Below, in pieces: positions 34,039 to 45,580 of a stretch of DNA of 64,000 nt. Position 1 is the stretch's first letter. Every line of letters begins with the position of its first letter. The stretch covers positions 344,637,948 to 344,701,947 of the forward strand of contig NC_058523.1 of NCBI RefSeq assembly GCF_904849725.1, written 5' to 3'. The notes beneath the pieces were generated by a model. That model did not search any database. It was not told the DNA's origin and saw only the letters and a program-made list of their open reading frames with translations. The DNA comes from Hordeum vulgare subsp. vulgare (taxonomy: Eukaryota; Streptophyta; Magnoliopsida; Poales; Poaceae). The position numbers were made by a program, and so were the translations under genes.

Positions 34039-35560
34039 GCATTGGTATGGGCAATTCCCTTGGCTTCTGCCAAGCTTGGGGGAGTTGCCCTGGTATCGTA
34101 TCACCTTTATATCTTTTGCTTTTACCTTTGTTTTAGTTCTTTCCTTTTCAGTTTTTATTTCTTCTTTTAGAGGAATAAGTCTTTAGTTTTTAGTTTGAGT
34201 CTTTTTCTTTTGTCTCTCCCCCGGTGTATTCGAGCTTACGAACTATATAATAAAGAGTGTCTTAGTCAAGGGCTTTGCTTTGTGCCATTATCAAAAGTAT
34301 GAAAAGGACGATAGCATGAAAGATCATGAGACGATCTTATGGGAAGTGATAACTTCACTTATGACACGTATGATGATTGAAACTTGTTGAGAATAAATCA
34401 ACATAGACCTCAGTTATTCTTGCAATTAATAAGAAGTAATAAGGAAAGAGAGGTTCACATATAAATATATCCTCTTAGACACTCTTTACAATTGTGAGCA
34501 CTCACCAAACTATTACATGCCTAGGAGTAGATGTTGGACAAGGAAGACGACATAATGAATTGTGTTTGCTTGGTTCCAAACAATGTTACATGATTATAGA
34601 TCTCTTAACATGTGATGATTGCTTCCACCTCATATTAGCCAAAACTCCCGCACCAAGTAGAGATACTACTTGTGCATCCATAAACCCTCAAACCAATTTT
34701 ACCATGAGAGTCCACCATACCTACCTATGGATTGAATAAAATCCTTCAAGTAAGTTGTCATCGGTGCAAGCAATAAAAATTGCTCTCTAATATGTATGAT
34801 CTATTAGTGTGTGGAAAATAAGTTTTGTACGAACCTGTGATGAGGAAGACAAAAAAGATACAGACTGCATAATAAAGTTGTTTGTCACTGGGGGCAATAT
34901 AAAGTGACGTTCCTCCGCACAAAGAAGACACGCATCCAAACCTCAAAAGCGCATGACAACCTCTGCTTCCCTCTGCGAAGGGCCTATCTTGTACCTTTAC
35001 TTTTTACCCTTGTAAGAGTCATGGTGATCATCACCAATTCCCTTTTTGCCTCTGTCTTGGCTACCGTCACATGCTTGGGAAAGATCTATATTCATATATC
35101 AACTTGGAGTTGAGTACTCATGCTTTATTGTTGTTGACTTTAGCCTTGAGGTAAATCGTTGGGTGGCAAAACTATAAGCCCCTATCTTCCTCTGTGTCCA
35201 GCTGAAACTTTGACACCATGAGTACCACGTGAGTTGTAACAATTGTGGAAAACAAAAGAGATAATTGAGTATGTGGGTTTTCCTTACAAGCTTTTATTTG
35301 ACTCTTTCTGATGTTGTGATAAATTGCAATTGCTTCAATGACTATGGACTATTGTTGGTTACTTCTCGGTAAGGTTTTTCCATCAGGCTTTGCTTTGTGA
35401 AGGAATTGTTACTTTCCCATAAGAATCTTTATGATATATTGCTGTTCTATGTGTGATCATGATGCCCGCATGTCCGTATTATGTTTTATCGACACCTTCG
35501 TCCCCAAACATGTGGACATGTTTGTGGAACTTGGTTTTCGCTTGAGGACAAGCGAGGTGT
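34039..35560 (+). other. Non-coding 3' internal region of element B
   Basis: 1.5 kb without a supported coding frame. A polypurine-tract-like copy (CAAGCTTGGGGGAGTTG, about 34071-34087) occurs right after the small ORF, nearly identical to the true tract at 35561-35574. The rest is AT-rich. Confidence 0.6.
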
Positions 35561-35574
35561 AAGCTTGGGGGAGT
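35561..35574 (+). other. Polypurine tract of element B
   Basis: AAGCTTGGGGGAGT immediately before the 3' LTR start TGATACGTCC. Confidence 0.8.
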
Positions 35575-37089
35575 TGATACGTCCATTATGCATCATGATT
35601 TCATGTTGATATTTATTGCTTTTTGGGCTGTTATATTAGTTGTGTTACCATATTTATGCTTTTTCTCTCTTATTTTGCAAGGATTATTTGAAGAGGGAGA
35701 ATTCAGGCAACTGGAATTCTGGACTGGAAAAGGAGCAAATCCTAGTCCACTATTCTACACATCTCCAAATGCCCTGAAAATTTACGTGGATTTTTTTAGG
35801 AATATATTAAAAATACTGGGCGAAAGAACTACCCGAGGGGGCCCACCAGGGCCCCACAAGCCCCCACTCCGCCACCACCCCCCTCATCGCGATGGGCAAG
35901 CTTGTGGGCTGCCTGAAGGCCCACTAGCCCCCCTCTTTTGCCATATGATTCGTACTGACCTGGAAAAAATCATACGGGAGCTTTTTCGTGGTTTCGCCGC
36001 CGCCAAGGGGTGGAACTTGAGCAGATCCAATCTAGAGCTGCGGCAGGACGATCCTGCGAGGGAAATTTCCCTCCTGGAGGGGGGAACCGTCGCCGTCGTC
36101 ATCACCAACACTCCTCTCGTCGGAGGGGAGGCATCTTCATCAGCACCATCTCCTCTCCAATCCCTAGTTCATCTCTTGTAACCAATCTTCGTCTCGCAAC
36201 TTCGATTGGTACTTGTAAGGTTTCTCGTAGTGTTGATTACTCTTTGTAGTTGATGCATGTTGGATTATTTGGTGGAAGAGTTTATGTTCAGATCCTTGAC
36301 GCTATTCATTACACCTCTGGTCATGATTATGATTATGTCTTGTGAGTAGTTACTTTTGTTCCTGAGGACATGGGATAAGTCATGCTGATAATAGTCATGT
36401 GAATTTGATATTCGTTCGGTATTTTGATATGATGTATGTTTTTTTCCTCTAGTGGTGTTATGTGAACGTCGACTACATAACACTTCACCATATTTGGGCC
36501 TAGAGGAAGGCATTGGGGAGTAGTAAGGAGATAATGGGTTGCTGGAGTGACAGAAGCTTAAACCCCAGTTTGTGCGCTGCTTCGTGAGGGGCTGATTTAG
36601 ATCCACTAGTTTAATGCTATGGTTAGACTTTGTCTTAATTCTTCTTTTGTAGTTGCGGATGCTTGGGAGAGATGTTAATCATAAGTGGGATGCTTGTCCA
36701 AGTAAGGGAAATACCCAAGCGCCGGTCCACCCACATATCAAACTATCAAAGTAACGAACGCGAATCATATGAACATGATGAAACTAGCATGACAGAAATT
36801 CCCGTGTGTCCTCGGGAGCATTTTTCCTCCTATAAGACTTTGTTCAGGCTTGTCTCGTGCTACAAAAGGGATTGGGCCACTTGCTGCACCATTGCTACTA
36901 CTTGTTACTTGTTACTCTTTGCTTTCTATGTTTCACCTCGCTACACAATCACTTGTTGCCGCTACTTTCAGTGCTTGCAGTTATTACCTTGCTGAAATCC
37001 ATCTATCAGAGCCTTCTGCTCCTCGTTGGGTTCGACACTCTTACTTATCGAAAGGAGTACGATTGATCGCCTATACTTGTGGGTCATCA
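35575..37089 (+). repeat. 3' LTR of element B
   Basis: 1515 bases, TGATACGTCC to GGGTCATCA, followed by the duplicated target GGCGC at 37090-37094. Confidence 0.95.
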
Positions 37090-37125
37090 GGCGCTTCCTA
37101 GACGGCCAGAAGGAGGTAGCCGTCT
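37090..37125 (-). repeat. 5' LTR of element A, segment 2
   Basis: 36 bases between elements B and C. The first five are the B target duplication; the rest matches the intact LTR at 10549-10580 (TTCCTAGACGGCCAGAAGG). The last five, CGTCT, are the C target. Confidence 0.9.
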
Positions 37126-40100
37126 TGTCACATCCCTGATCCCTATTAGCATTAGTAAGATGTGCTCATGTTTTCTTTCAATGCATCCAAGGAAATGAAA
37201 TGAAAACCCAAATGAAAGCAAGAAAACCAAAGCAAAACCCTAGCAACCCCTCATTCAAAAGAATTTCAAAATTGATGTCAAATCAATGAACCCAAAATGG
37301 CCCTAAGAAAAGTTCACCTTATGTGATAAATGTTGAAAACAAAATATCAGAGATGAAACTTATATTAAAACTACTTTTGACATCTTAAAATTAAGTTAAA
37401 AGCTACTGAAATCAATTATATATTTGATTTAAAATAATTCAAAGTTTCCAAAAATGTTGAAAACTTTATGAGTGGTTGGAGATATTCCCACTAACCCTCA
37501 AGTATTTTTTAAACTATTTTAGGAATAGTTTGGAGCCAAAAATAAAACAAAACAAATAACAGAAAGAATAAACAGAAAACAGAAAAGAAGAAAAAGGAAA
37601 AATCCTATCTAGCGCTTACCTGAGGCCGAGCCCACCTTACCTCTGTCGTCTTCCTCCTTCTAGTCGGAGCAGGAGGTGGCCGCCGCGTTCCCCGGCGTGC
37701 CCACGCAGCTACGTGCCTGCCTGGCCGCCACGTTGCGCTGGCGCAACGGGGATAAGCTCCCCAAAGGCCTCCCCGATCTCATCCCCTCCCCATTCGCTTT
37801 GTTCTCTCTCCCCCTTTCGGATGCCATGACCGCAAGCTGAAGCTTGAGCTCGCCGTTGCTCCTGTCCCTCTCCCTCTCTCCTGAGCCGCGCAACGGACTC
37901 GCCTTCGCTCCCTGAAGCACCCCACCTAGTCGCGCGATGCCAAGAACCCCTGAGACGCCGTGAAGCCATCGTCTTCTTCCTCGGGTCACCGGAGTTCGCC
38001 GCCATTGTTCTCCCTCCTCAGGCCATCCCCGCGCCCACTCTCGACGCTGTGTACTCCCCGTGAGCTCAGGGTCCTTTCCCCTAAGTTTTCCCCCTCGATC
38101 CCTTCCTCTAGACCCCGATTCCACCGAAGCCCGACGAGATCCGCCGCGGGACCTCCTCGCCGGTAGCTCTCCGGTGATCGGCTGGTCCATCTAAGGCCAC
38201 CAATGGCTTGAGTGCGTCGCGTAGATGTTGTAGGAGCCCAGCCCCGCGCGTGATGCCTTTTGTTTCGATGACCCCGACGATGCCCGAGCTTCGGCCGCCG
38301 CCAAGCTCGTCGCCGGCGTCATCTCCGGCCATCTTAGCTCCGGGTCTTTGCAAAAATGGAACCGCGGCTGTGCGCTGGTTTGTTTGGAGCCCTCCGCCGT
38401 GCTTTTGGTCGTCGGAGATGCATTCTCGAGCCCCTCCGCCATTCTGGTGGTCGCTGGAGGCTCACCGCCGGCGAGATCGACCTCGCCGCCGGTGGATCTG
38501 ACCCCCTGAGCCTATGACAGGTGGGGCCAGCCCCTGGCTAATTAAGTCTAGTAAAAATTAAAATTAACTTATTTAATTAATTTAAACAGTCACTGACATG
38601 TGGGTCCAACACTGTTAAATACCTAATTAAGTTAAAACTAAATTAAAACTGACCAGAGACACTGACTAGTGGGTCCCGCTGGTCAGGTTTGACTTTCAAT
38701 GGCCAGTTGGACCTGCTGATGTCATGCTGATGCAATAAAGACTTTTCTGTTTAAAAATAATTCCAAAATAAGTTCAAAACTTTGGAAATTCATAGAAAAT
38801 TGAATATAACTCCAAATTTGACAAATAATATATGTAAATGGATCATAAGAATTCAAGGAATCCAATGGTGCTATTTCCATGCATGAAAAACAAAGTTATG
38901 AAACAACATTAGGTCAAATCAATTAAAAGAATTTGATAAATTATAATTCAAATGATATTTGAATTATGATTTCAAATCGAGATCACCCCAAAGGGTTCTG
39001 CTAGTCATTTCAAACCATGCTACATTGCATTTCATGCATCATTTTGTTGCATATGTTTGATATTGATTGATTGTTGTTATTCCGGTAGGCTCCGCCCCTC
39101 TGGATACGTCTGATTCTGACTGACGGATATTACCCCTCTGCTGAGCAACAAGGCATGCAACCATTTTGATCATCCCGATAAATCCCATATTCTCGCTCCT
39201 ACACTTATTTATTGCATTACGTCAAAATGCTTTCAATGCTTTTACCATGTTAGTTGAACCCACTTCATTTGCATGACCTATCCTTGTCACAGTAAATAGC
39301 TGAACCTTGCAACCTAGCATACCTGGTAGATGCTTGAGCCATGATGTACCTTATCCTGCTATGCATGCTATGCTCAGAGTTGTGTATGGTCCGTCATCTG
39401 GGTGATGAACAGGATCGTGAGAATGTGTTCAGTTGATAAAGGTCGTGTGTTGAACCTAATTTGGTAAAGGTACCGGTGAAAGGCTAAGTAGGAGTACATG
39501 GCGGGTTGTTTCATTGGAACCGTCCTTAGGAACTGAGATTCGTGTATGTAATCCAAGACAAGATACTACCACATGCTGGGCCCTGAAATATGACCCCGCT
39601 CGACTTATTAACCGCTTAGTACTCGGTCTAGGAGTTGCAAGTAGTTTGTGGTGTTTATAGTCATGCTGGAGGTCGTGCCTAGCGCTGACCTTAGAGGTGG
39701 GCTATGATGCGGTAGGCAGTGGCACGGTGTACCAAGTGGCACCCGGATGATGGGCTTGGGAACCCTGCACACATCGTTTTGGGCCATGGCGGAAACCTCG
39801 GTCGGACTTCCGTGCGGGTTACCCTCAGATAGGCGATAGACCTGGACTAAGTATTAGCGTGGTTAACGGTCGTGGCCAACTCCCTCGCTGGGCTTCTGCT
39901 TGAAGGTTGCCGAGGTGCATGACGTGCACATGGCGATAAGTGGCGAGAGCGTGTGCGAAGAAGTACACCCCTATAGGGTTATGATCTATTCGAATAGCCG
40001 CGTCCGCGGATATGGACTACTTGGAAACATATGTTGTTCATAGATAACTATAATGGCTACTCATAAAATTGTCAAGATAAGCGTGAGTGTCGTGGACGGC

Positions 40101-41162
40101 ATTTCCGTAGGGAGACGGAATGATTCCATGATAGAGTATTGTTGTGGTGTTAGTGGACACGTGTGCGATAAACATAGTTGTCAAAACTATTTAAAAATGC
40201 CAGTTATCTAGCCAAGAGTCAAATCCTGGCTTTCCGCATGAAACCCCACAACTCCTTGTTGATACATTGCATGAGTAGATAGATTATCCTAAAGTCTTGC
40301 TGAGTACTTTTGTACTCACGTTTGCTTAATAATTTGTTGCAGAGGTTGTTAATGACCCTAATGGAGGGTTCTACCTAGACATGGACGACGACGAGTAGCT
40401 GGTATCCCAGCTACGATCTAGCCCTAGGATGGGTCTGTAGATAGTCAGGCCATGTGCCTTTATCTTTCCATCTGTCTGTACTCAGACAGTTTTAAATATT
40501 CCGCTGGCTTGTAAGAATTGTGTGTATGACTTGTGATGATGGGTCATGACACCCCTACCTTGTAATATTATGTGTGAGGCTCTTCCGAGCCTTTTTAAAT
40601 AAAGTTTGAATGTTTATGGTTATGTTGTGATGCCATCGATGTATCTATACATATCGGTATGCCATGCGTACGTGTGTTGTACTTGATATGTATGGGGTCC
40701 GAATACCTAGTCGTATGCCTTAGTAGCACTCCTTACGGGGAAATGCCCCTTTGTGATTCCATCGAGCCATGGTAGTTCGCTACTGCTCCGGACACATTGG
40801 TTGACCGGCATGTGTCCTTCTTAGCTGTTGTGTCTGTCCCTTTGGGAAATGTCATGCGTTGTAATGGAGTCCTTGTAGCTTGCTACGACTCGTCCACATT
40901 CGCTGATGATCGACACCTCCTTTGGTGGGTCATGTATGCCTGTCCCTGTACGAAACTACCACTTTAGTTTATGACTAGATATGTCGATCCGGGTTCTTTG
41001 ACATTGGATTGCTAGCGACACAATTGCATGCGCGAGTCAAAAGGCACAAACGGTCCCGGCCAATGTAAGGCTGCAGCCGTGGGGATAACCGTGCGTGAGA
41101 CCGCAAAGATATGCGATGTGTTACAGGCTGGATTCCTATAGCTTAGCATCGGGGTCCCGACA
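37126..41162 (+). repeat. 5' LTR of element C
   Basis: 4037 bases, start TGTCACATCC and end GGTCCCGACA. It has an AT-rich first 500 bases, a GC-rich block (about 37670-38520) with several chance open frames, then AT-rich and mixed DNA. The GC-rich block is the likely transcribed leader, by analogy with F where a TATA box precedes the equivalent block. Confidence 0.95.
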
Positions 41163-41166
41163 GCGT

Positions 41167-41179
41167 TGGTATCAGAGCC
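41167..41179 (+). other. Primer-binding site of element C (initiator tRNA-Met)
   Basis: TGGTATCAGAGCC four bases after the LTR end is the standard complement to the 3' end of plant initiator tRNA-Met. Confidence 0.9.
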
Positions 41180-41764
41180 TGACTGACTGTAGGATTACTA
41201 AGCCAAACTGGTCGAAGTTGAGTCCAGAATTGCTTTAGCTATACATAAGGAATTGTTTGTGGAAGGTAATGTAAGACTCTTGCTTCTCTTCTCAAGTTAT
41301 TCTATTTTGGTCATCCTCATCTTTTCTGTGGGGATTAAGGACTAGGTTACTTATCTTTCTCTTAGGCTCGTGTTTCTGCTCGGTAGATTATAGGACAACG
41401 AGTCGAGAGTTACTTCGGGTTTCTTTTATTCCAAGGAAAAGAAAGTAAGTTTTGATGACCATGGAATTGAACTTGGTAGTTGAGTGGTTCCGCTATTTTA
41501 TTTTATGGGTTGTCTCAAAATTATTTTTGAGCATTTACAGCTGTTATGCTGCCCAATTTTGTCTTCAGAGCTCTAATGCTTTTGCATTACTCTCTATTTT
41601 CGAGTGCCTGGTTGTCCTTCTCGTCAGGTGGTTCCTCTCACTAGGTGCATTGATGTACCGGGTCATACGGCCATGCTAGTCAGGATGATGTCAGTATCCG
41701 GTTACCGCTGGTACCCAGAGTACACAGTGGAGGAGCAGTACTAGGATGTTACCAGAGTCAGTAC
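41180..41764 (+). other. Leader region of element C
   Basis: T-rich, no supported coding frame until about 41765. It would be the untranslated leader between primer-binding site and first ORF. Confidence 0.5.
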
Positions 41765-41830
41765 CTCTGCACTGTTAGGGTATTCCCAGATTACCCTGGA
41801 GCTGAGGAGCCGATCCATTGGTCTTATGGA

Positions 41831-42403
41831 TTGGGGGTCACTGTTGACATGGCAGTACAAGATGCTGCCTCTTCAATGATGACCATCATGAGGGCTAGAC
41901 ATGCACTGCTGCAGAATTCAGAGTTCTGCTATGTTCCTGCCTCTCAGCCAGGAGAAGAAGGATACCTATGTGGGGTCTACTTTGATTCCTCTATGGAGGA
42001 TCCGCTGCTGCAGTCCACTGCTGAGATGCTAGAGAATAGAGACAGTGATGCTCGTGCCCTTCGTATGGAGCTCTATGCTACACGTGCCCGTCTATGGACG
42101 GTTTTGACACAGCTGGCACCTGTAGTCCAGACAGGGTATGGAGATATGGAGATGCTGAACCCTGTTAGGACCCATCTTCCGGCTCATGTTGACTGGCCTG
42201 CTATAGGAGGAGTCACCCCTCTTCGGGGACCTCTACTACCACCAGTCAGGGGACCAATGCCACACCCGTGTCCTTACGGATCCCAGGGGTCTCAGGCTGG
42301 AGTATTTCCTGATCCACAGGTTGAGATCCACGCCATGGAGGCAATCTTTATGAGACGTTCTATGCGGATGCCTGAACCCATGAGTGGAAGGATAGTATGG
42401 TAG
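41831..42403 (+). CDS. Element C additional ORF upstream of gag
   Basis: 191 codons from ATG 41831 to TAG 42401-42403; the frame is open from about 41765 (VFPDYPGAEE precedes the Met), so the true start may be further up and lost to a stop. The product has no domain I recognise: a helical stretch (DAASSMMTIMRARHAL), an acidic middle with many Leu/Arg, and a Pro-rich C-terminal third. Tekay-like elements of grasses often show an extra ORF here, separated from gag by about 300 bases. Function unknown. Confidence 0.5.
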   Translation: MGVTVDMAVQDAASSMMTIMRARHALLQNSEFCYVPASQPGEEGYLCGVYFDSSMEDPLLQSTAEMLENRDSDARALRMELYATRARLWTVLTQLAPVVQTGYGDMEMLNPVRTHLPAHVDWPAIGGVTPLRGPLLPPVRGPMPHPCPYGSQGSQAGVFPDPQVEIHAMEAIFMRRSMRMPEPMSGRIVW

Positions 42404-42720
42404 TAGTTATACTTCCACGGTCCTGTTTGTCTTGTGGAGTATGCTTGCGCCGTGAGATGAATTCCGGAGGCATAGATATATAATGTATAGGAAGCTTGGA
42501 AAGCCTCTGATGAGTATTTTCATGTTTTCAGTAGTTTGCTCTTCGGTTGAGATTGTACTGAACTATGTAATCGTGTGTATGAACCATGGTGTATATATAG
42601 CAGTTGCTTGTTACCATGCTGTTCGGATGTTCATTTTCGCATTCCATGTGTTCAGTGCATTCTTAATCCATAGTTAGTGTTGATGTTGATATTGGTCTAA
42701 GTTGTGAGTTTCTTGTCAGG
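42404..42720 (+). other. Spacer between extra ORF and gag of C
   Basis: 317 T-rich bases without a supported frame. It ends TTGTCAGG just before the gag ATG at 42721, which could be read as a splice acceptor (CAG|G), but no donor was traced. Confidence 0.4.
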
Positions 42721-43840
42721 ATGGTGTTCACCAGGTTGAACCGTGCCCCTGCACATGAGCAAGGCGAGGGTTGTCAAGCATCGCACGAGGAACTACCTCA
42801 CCCACCCTTTATGGCGGAAGTTATGCTTGAGGCACAGAGAAACAAAAGGGAGACCAACCGTCTGTTAGAGCGTATTGAGAAAAATACGGCTCGTCGGCCT
42901 AGGAATGATGCAGTGTCCCTCAGTGAATTTGTGAAGCTGAATCCTCCAAAGTTCCATCACTCCATCGATCCCCTCGACGCTGATGATTGGCTGTGCAGTA
43001 TATCACACAAGATTCGCTCTGCGAATGTTTCTGAGGCCGACAAGGTGACCTTTGCGGCATACTTTCTGGAAGGACCCGCCAATCTGTGGTGGGAGAACTT
43101 TGAAGCTATGCGTCCTGCCGGACCAGCAGCCACATGGGCAGACTTTAGTGCAGCCTTCCGTCTGCACCATATTCCAGAGAGCCTGATGGACGGAAAGATA
43201 GAGGAGTTCTGTGCATTCACCCAGGGAAAGTTGCTCGTGGATGCCTATAGCCGCTAGTTTGGTAACCTCGCCTGCTATGCAACAGAGGAGGTGTCTACTG
43301 ATGCCAAGAAGCAAGCAAGATTCCATAAGGGTCTGAGCCCTGAGCTTTGTCGTGATTTGCGCCTCCATGAATGTACAAGCTTCCAAGCCCTTGTCAACAA
43401 GGCGGTCAGTGCCGAGACTGGTCATATCGACTATGAAGCCATAAAGAAGCACTCTTGTGACTCTAGCTCGTCATCTGGTTCCGCGTTTCCGATACGCAGG
43501 CTGTGGGTTCCAAATAGTTCTCTGCCGCCAAGATACACTCCGAGGCCATCCTATGGAGCGCCTCAGATGAATCAGACCAACCCTCCAGCAAAAACCTATG
43601 GTGGTCCAGCTAGCAATGCTGCACCACGTGCAAATCTGGTGATCTATTATAATTGTGGAGAACTAGGGCACTATTCCCGAGAGTGTCCTTAGAATATGGG
43701 TGCCAAGCAACCCGGAAAGTCCGTTGGGCAAGGCAAGTCGGGCAAAGCTTACTATGTGAAGCCAACTCCTACACGTGGCCGTGTGAACTATGTTTCAGCA
43801 GAAGAAGCTGCAGAGGACTCCGACTTCATACTAGGTACGC
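42721..43840 (+). pseudogene. Element C gag
   Basis: Starts MVFTRLNRAP at 42721. The gag core is clear: KLNPPKFHHSIDPLDADDWL, then FLEGPANLWWENFEA and WADFSAAFRLHHIP. In-frame stops at 43255-43257 and 43690-43692; otherwise the frame stays the same to about 43920. The nucleic-acid-binding zinc knuckle near 43640-43685 reads YYNCGELGHYSREC, so the first Cys of the CCHC motif is replaced by Tyr. The product would form the particle; this copy cannot make a full one. Confidence 0.85.
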
Positions 43841-44165
43841 TCCTTGTTAATCATCACCCAGCGTCTGTTCTTTTTGACACTGGGTCATCTCATTCCTTCA
43901 TTTCCGAAGTTATGGACAGTTGCATAACATGTCCTTGTGTGATATGCCAATTCCATTGGTTGTCCAAACCCCTGGTAGTAAGTGGCAAACCTCCAGGATA
44001 ACCTACGACAATGAAATTCTAGTAGAGAGGCTAGTTTTTCTAGCATCCTTGATAGCCTTGAAATCGTCGGATATCAATATCATCTTGGGTATCGACTGGA
44101 TGTCAGCTCATTATGCCAAGATTGATACTCATTCTAGAAATTTCAGCTTACCCATCCCTCGGGTG
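43841..44165 (+). pseudogene. Element C protease
   Basis: The retropepsin active site is intact (VLFDTGSSHSFIS near 43870). The frame shifts near 43920 and again near 44145, and the end of the domain (INIILGIDWMSAH near 44080) is in the second frame. The two shifts make the domain non-functional as read. Confidence 0.8.
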
Positions 44166-45580
44166 AGATAGTCAATGTCTCTACTCGAGTTGCCAAATGC
44201 CAACTCTATTCCCTCAATGCCAACCCTCTTCCAAAACTTGAAGATATTTCGGTAGTCCGTGACTTCCCGGATGTTTTTCCAGAGGAACTGCGAGGAATTT
44301 CACCTGACAGAGATGTAGAGTTTGTGATAGATCTTGTTCCGGGAACCGTTCCAATAGCCAGAAGACCTTATAAGATGGCACCCCTGGAGCTAGCCGAACT
44401 TAAGAAGCAACTAGATGAGGCCTTGAACAAAGGTTTCATTCGTCCTAGCTCTTCTCCTTGGGCTTGTCCCGTCCTCTTCGTTAAGAAGAAAGACGGAACG
44501 GATCGGATGGTTGTAGATTATCGACCAGTTAATCTAGTCACCATAAAGAACAAGTATCCGCTCCCCAGGATCAACGATCTGTATGACCAGCTCGCTGGAT
44601 CCTCGGGCTTCTCAAAAATGGATTTGAGGTTGGGATACCATCAAATCAAGATCAAGAACAGGGACATTCCAAAAACGGCTTTTGTCACTCGTTATGGCCA
44701 ATACGAGTACACCGTTATGTCATTCGGTTTAACCAATGCCCCAGCCACCTTCTCCCGTTTGATGAACTCAATCTTCATGGAGTATTTGGATAAATTCTTC
44801 ATAGTATACTCGATGATATCCTCATCTACTCGAAGAACGAACAAGAACATGCCGAGCATCTAAGGCTGGTATGGATGAAACTTCGAGAGCATCGCCTTTA
44901 TGCCAAGTTCTCAAAATGTGAATTTTGGTTACCAGAAGTGACCTATCTAGGCCACGTAATCTCTGGTAAGGGTATTGTTGTCAATCCTGAGAGAGTTCAA
45001 GTTGTCCTTGATTGGACACAACCTGAATCGGTTAAGCAAGTTAGGAGTTTTCTTGGTCTAGCGAGCTATTGTCACCGCTTTGTCGAGAATTTCTCCAAGG
45101 TTGCAAAGCCTCTAACTGAACTCCTCAAGAAAGATAAAAATTTCGAGTGGACACCACAGTGTGAGCATAGTTTTCAGGAACTGAAAAGACGCCTGACTTC
45201 CGCACCTGTGTTGCTACCACCAGATTTCTCTAAGGACTTTGTTATCTACCGCGACGCCTCGCGAGAAGGATTAGGTTGCATTCTCATGCAGGATCGTCAT
45301 GTGATTGCATACGCATCTCGACAGTTGTGTCCACATGAGGATAATTATCCCACACATGATCTTGTGCTTGCAACAGTAGTCCATGCACTTAAAACCTGGC
45401 GACATTACCTTCTTGGTAATCGTTGTGAAATATTCACTCATCACCAAAGTCTGAAATATATCTTCACCCAGCCGGATTTGAATCTCAGGCAAAGATGGTG
45501 GGTTGAGTTCATCACGGATTATGACTTAGGGATAACTTACACCCCGGGGAAGGCCAAGGTTATGGCTGATGCACTAAGTC
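44166..45580 (+). pseudogene. Element C reverse transcriptase and RNase H
   Basis: RT blocks in order: [55 protein letters not shown]. The frame shifts by one base near 44810, inside the catalytic DD block, so the active site is split between two frames. After that [11 protein letters not shown] and the [13 protein letters not shown] thumb/connection follow. RNase [12 protein letters not shown] keeps the first Asp, but the Glu block reads THDLVLATV (Val where Glu is usual) and the third block reads FTHHQSLKY (His where Asp is usual). The domain therefore lacks two expected catalytic acids as well as being out of frame. Confidence 0.85.

Larger units (their letters stand above)
23287..37089 (+). 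mobile_element. Element B: Athila-lineage Gypsy retrotransposon
   Basis: Complete plus-strand element with LTRs 23287-24790 and 35575-37089 (1504 and 1515 bases, TGATACGTCC ... GGGTCATCA) and the target duplication GGCGC (23282-23286 and 37090-37094). It is inserted in the 5' LTR of A. In order it carries a tRNA-Asp-type primer-binding site, gag-protease, RT-RNase H-integrase, a CACTA insertion, a small 3' ORF, about 1.5 kb of non-coding DNA and a polypurine tract. Without the CACTA it is about 10.1 kb. By eye its LTRs differ at a few positions per hundred, so it is not a very recent insertion. Confidence 0.95.

Noticed and set aside
37660..38501. Open frames in the GC-rich part of the C LTR (also 47728-48615)
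   Set aside because: The two LTR copies differ by changes that do not respect any one frame and the frames have different ends in each LTR. Not treated as genes.
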